Of a stretch of 64,000 nucleotides of DNA, positions 62,408 through 64,000 are shown piece by piece (the first letter of the stretch is position 1; each line of letters opens with the position of its first letter). The position numbers and the translations under genes are program-made. The DNA comes from Paraburkholderia kururiensis (GTDB lineage: Bacteria; Pseudomonadota; Gammaproteobacteria; Burkholderiales; Burkholderiaceae), in the NCBI RefSeq assembly GCF_034424375.1, contig NZ_CP139965.1:2170001-2234000 (forward strand), given 5' to 3'. The notes beneath the pieces are model-generated. The model had not been told where the DNA came from. It did not search any database and saw nothing but the letters and a program-made list of their open reading frames with translations.

Positions 62408-63337
62408 ATGACCGCTCATGCCCGTACCATTTTGCTGATCGCCCCTTCGGGCTACCCGCACGATCCGGACGCCATCACGCGGGCCGTCGAGCGGCTGCGC
62501 GCGGAGGGGCATCGCGTGGAGGGAATAGAGGCGCTCGCGCGGCGTTACCAGCGGTTCGCGGGTACCGACGGCGAGCGTGCCGCGGAACTGAACCGGCTCG
62601 CCGATGCCTCGCAGCCGCTGCCCGACATCGTGCTCGCCGTGCGCGGCGGTTACGGCGCGGTGCGCATCCTGCACGGGCTCGACTATGAAGGCTTGCAGCG
62701 GCGGCTGCGCGGCCAGCCGGTCGCGCTCGTCGGGCATAGCGACTTCACCGCGATCCAGCTTGCGCTGCTCGCGCGCGCCGGCCTCGTGACGTTCGGCGGT
62801 CCGATGCTCGCGAGCGACTTCGGCGCCGAAGAACTGAGCCCGTTCACCATGGAGCACTTCTGGCAGGCGCTATCCAGGCCGTCTTTCACGCTCGAGGTCG
62901 AGGCGCCGCAGACCCAGGCTGCGAGCGTCGCGGGCACGCTGTGGGGAGGCAACCTGGCGGTGCTGTCGTCGCTGGTGGGTACGCCCTACATGCCGCCTGT
63001 GGAAGGCGGCATCCTGTTTCTCGAAGACGTCAACGAGCAGCCGTTTCGCGTCGAACGGATGATCTATCAGCTGCACCTGGCTGGCATTCTGGCGCGCCAG
63101 CAGGCGCTCGTGCTGGGCGGCTTTTCGGGCGGCAAGGCGTTCGACTACGACAACGGCTACGACCTCGCGGCCATGATCGAGCAGGTGCGCGCGGTGGTCG
63201 GCATTCCGGTCATCACGGGTTTGCCGTTCGGCCATATCGCCGACATGGTGACGCTGCCCGTGGGCGCAAGGGCGAAGCTGGATGCCGATGCCAACGGGTT
63301 CAGGCTCGCGGTGAGCGGCTATCCGCACCTGGGGTAA
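62408..63337 (+). CDS. ldcA: LD-carboxypeptidase (muropeptide tetrapeptidase)
   Basis: 309 residues. Ser nucleophile in G-H-S-D-F-T near residue 111, the Glu in L-E-D-V-N-E near 216, and His in G-L-P-F-G-H near 277, the S66 family triad. Cytoplasmic enzyme removing the terminal D-Ala from tetrapeptides during murein recycling. Ends at a strong terminator. Probably in one unit with the DUF1992 gene and tadA. Confidence 0.94.
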   Translation: MTAHARTILLIAPSGYPHDPDAITRAVERLRAEGHRVEGIEALARRYQRFAGTDGERAAELNRLADASQPLPDIVLAVRGGYGAVRILHGLDYEGLQRRLRGQPVALVGHSDFTAIQLALLARAGLVTFGGPMLASDFGAEELSPFTMEHFWQALSRPSFTLEVEAPQTQAASVAGTLWGGNLAVLSSLVGTPYMPPVEGGILFLEDVNEQPFRVERMIYQLHLAGILARQQALVLGGFSGGKAFDYDNGYDLAAMIEQVRAVVGIPVITGLPFGHIADMVTLPVGARAKLDADANGFRLAVSGYPHLG

Positions 63338-63368
63338 GAGGCGGCGCGCATCGGGGAAGCGCAGGCGG

Positions 63369-63402
63369 AGCGGGTTCCATTCACGAATGGCCCGCTTTTT
63401 TC
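63369..63402 (+). terminator. Rho-independent terminator after ldcA
   Basis: Two-step stem: AGCGGG (63369-63374) with CCCGCT (63391-63396), and CCATTC (63377-63382) with GAATGG (63385-63390), followed by a run of Ts. It lies 32 bp past the ldcA stop. Confidence 0.92.
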
Positions 63403-63469
63403 TTTTGCTTTCTTCTATGTTCTTCGCGGCGTCGAGGCCGGGTGGCCTCGCAAGGCCTGTCCGACGGGC

Positions 63470-63727
63470 TCAGCGCGGCACGCTGGGCGCCGCACGAGGC
63501 GCCGGGCTCGCGGTGCCGCCACTGCCGGATTTCACGCATTTGTCGCCGGGGCTCACATCGAGCCCCCAGTCACCGTGTTCGTACCAGTCGTCGCCGAGCA
63601 ATTCGGACGGATGCTGGGTGCGGCTTTGCCCGTTGCCGCAGCGCATGTCGTTCGCGGGACAGTAGTGGTCGCAGCCCCAGCAGATGCGCTCCGGACGCAG
63701 GGGGTGTAGCGGAAAGACCTTGACCAT
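63470..63727 (-). CDS. DUF3079 protein (small Cys-rich)
   Basis: 85 residues from the ATG at 63727 (GGGAGAACACGC upstream). The family pattern is K-V-F-P-L-H-P, P-E-R-I-C-W-G-C-D-H-Y-C-P, C-G-N-G, then H-P-x-E-L-x-G-D-D-W-Y; the four or more Cys probably bind zinc. Common in Burkholderiaceae, function unknown. Longer in-frame starts exist but add non-conserved sequence. Confidence 0.88.
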   Translation of the reverse strand: MVKVFPLHPLRPERICWGCDHYCPANDMRCGNGQSRTQHPSELLGDDWYEHGDWGLDVSPGDKCVKSGSGGTASPAPRAAPSVPR

Positions 63728-63902
63728 GCGTGTTCTCCCGGCGAAGCCATCGCGACAACGCAAAAGCATCATTATCGGGCTCGGCCTGGCAGCGGAGCCG
63801 GGTCTGAATGACGCACAGACGCGTGCCGGCTTTGGCGTGGGTCAATTCCGATGGCCTTGCCAGGGCCGTGTGCGTGGCCGCTGTTCCAGCCGTCGTTCTG
63901 CC

Positions 63903-63977
63903 TGGTTTTTTGTTGACAAAATTAGCGGTGAGCCGATCGACCAAGGTGTCTTTCTGAACTCGCTGCAATCCTTGCAG
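63903..63977 (+). promoter_or_regulatory. Possible promoter/operator of a gene beyond the window
   Basis: TTGTTGACAA (63910-63919) contains a -35-like TTGACA, and a 6-3-6 palindrome CTGCAA-TCC-TTGCAG lies at 63963-63977. The final 273 bp (63728-64000) carry no gene I can support and probably form the upstream region of the next transcription unit. Confidence 0.35.
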
Positions 63978-64000
63978 AACCCCGCCGTAACGCCAAAAGA

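Overview
The window is one high-GC, densely coded bacterial chromosome stretch. Gene content (Burkholderiaceae-style MHS, YbfB/YjiJ and DctA transporters, LysR and AraC regulators, a DUF3079 protein) and a gspC gene lying antisense inside a type II secretion cluster point to a betaproteobacterium of the Burkholderia / Paraburkholderia / Trinickia group. This assignment is inferred from family resemblance, not from a search. No rRNA, tRNA, CRISPR array or complete insertion sequence was seen.

Region 1 (1-46.3 kb) is one large secretion and cell-surface-signalling superlocus. In order it holds: the 3' part of a giant TpsA exoprotein with a haemagglutination domain; two tandem PstS/DING-like (LapA-like) phosphate-binding proteins; a reduced type II secretion system (gspD, F, antisense C, G, H, L, M); a VreA-VreI-VreR-like trio (receptor-like periplasmic protein, ECF sigma factor, FecR anti-sigma) behind a good PhoB box; a free-standing DUF4880 anti-sigma-like protein; an IS4-type transposase fused to a Phd/YefM antitoxin domain, divergent from an unknown gene; gspK on the minus strand with a small membrane protein; then a second PhoB box, a TIGR03032 protein, an APS kinase, the TpsB transporter, a DUF2341-ExbB fusion, ExbD, TonB, a porin, and a run of periplasmic factors (coiled-coil protein, YbjN-like, parvulin isomerase, DegQ-type protease, two TonB-CTD-like proteins). 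This content closely parallels the Pseudomonas aeruginosa PA0674-PA0701 region (vreAIR, hxc, lapA/lapB, pdtA, pdtB, exbB2/exbD2), which responds to phosphate starvation. The likely logic is that PhoB switches on vreAIR and the lap/T2SS genes. VreI then drives the exoprotein and its export and energising genes, and the periplasmic isomerase and protease police the giant TpsA in transit.

Region 1 has several oddities. gspE, gspI and gspJ are absent. A 16-codon reading frame that looks like a gspI leader remnant sits where gspI-K should be, and gspK lies 8 kb away on the other strand next to the transposase-derived gene. Four proteins carry a TonB-C-terminal-like domain, yet there is no TonB-dependent receptor. 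Two short-period tandem repeat arrays sit in intergenic gaps.

Region 2 (46.4-64 kb) is ordinary metabolic and transport DNA: a 3' fragment of a pbpG-type endopeptidase gene; LysR plus a DctA-type symporter; an MHS-family transporter plus a ModA-like binding protein under a LysR regulator; a YbfB/YjiJ transporter; a PNPOx-like protein; an AraC regulator divergent from an SDR and an APC permease; a NAD-epimerase divergent from an XRE regulator; a 2'-5' RNA ligase-like protein; a DUF1992 protein; tadA; ldcA; and a DUF3079 protein.
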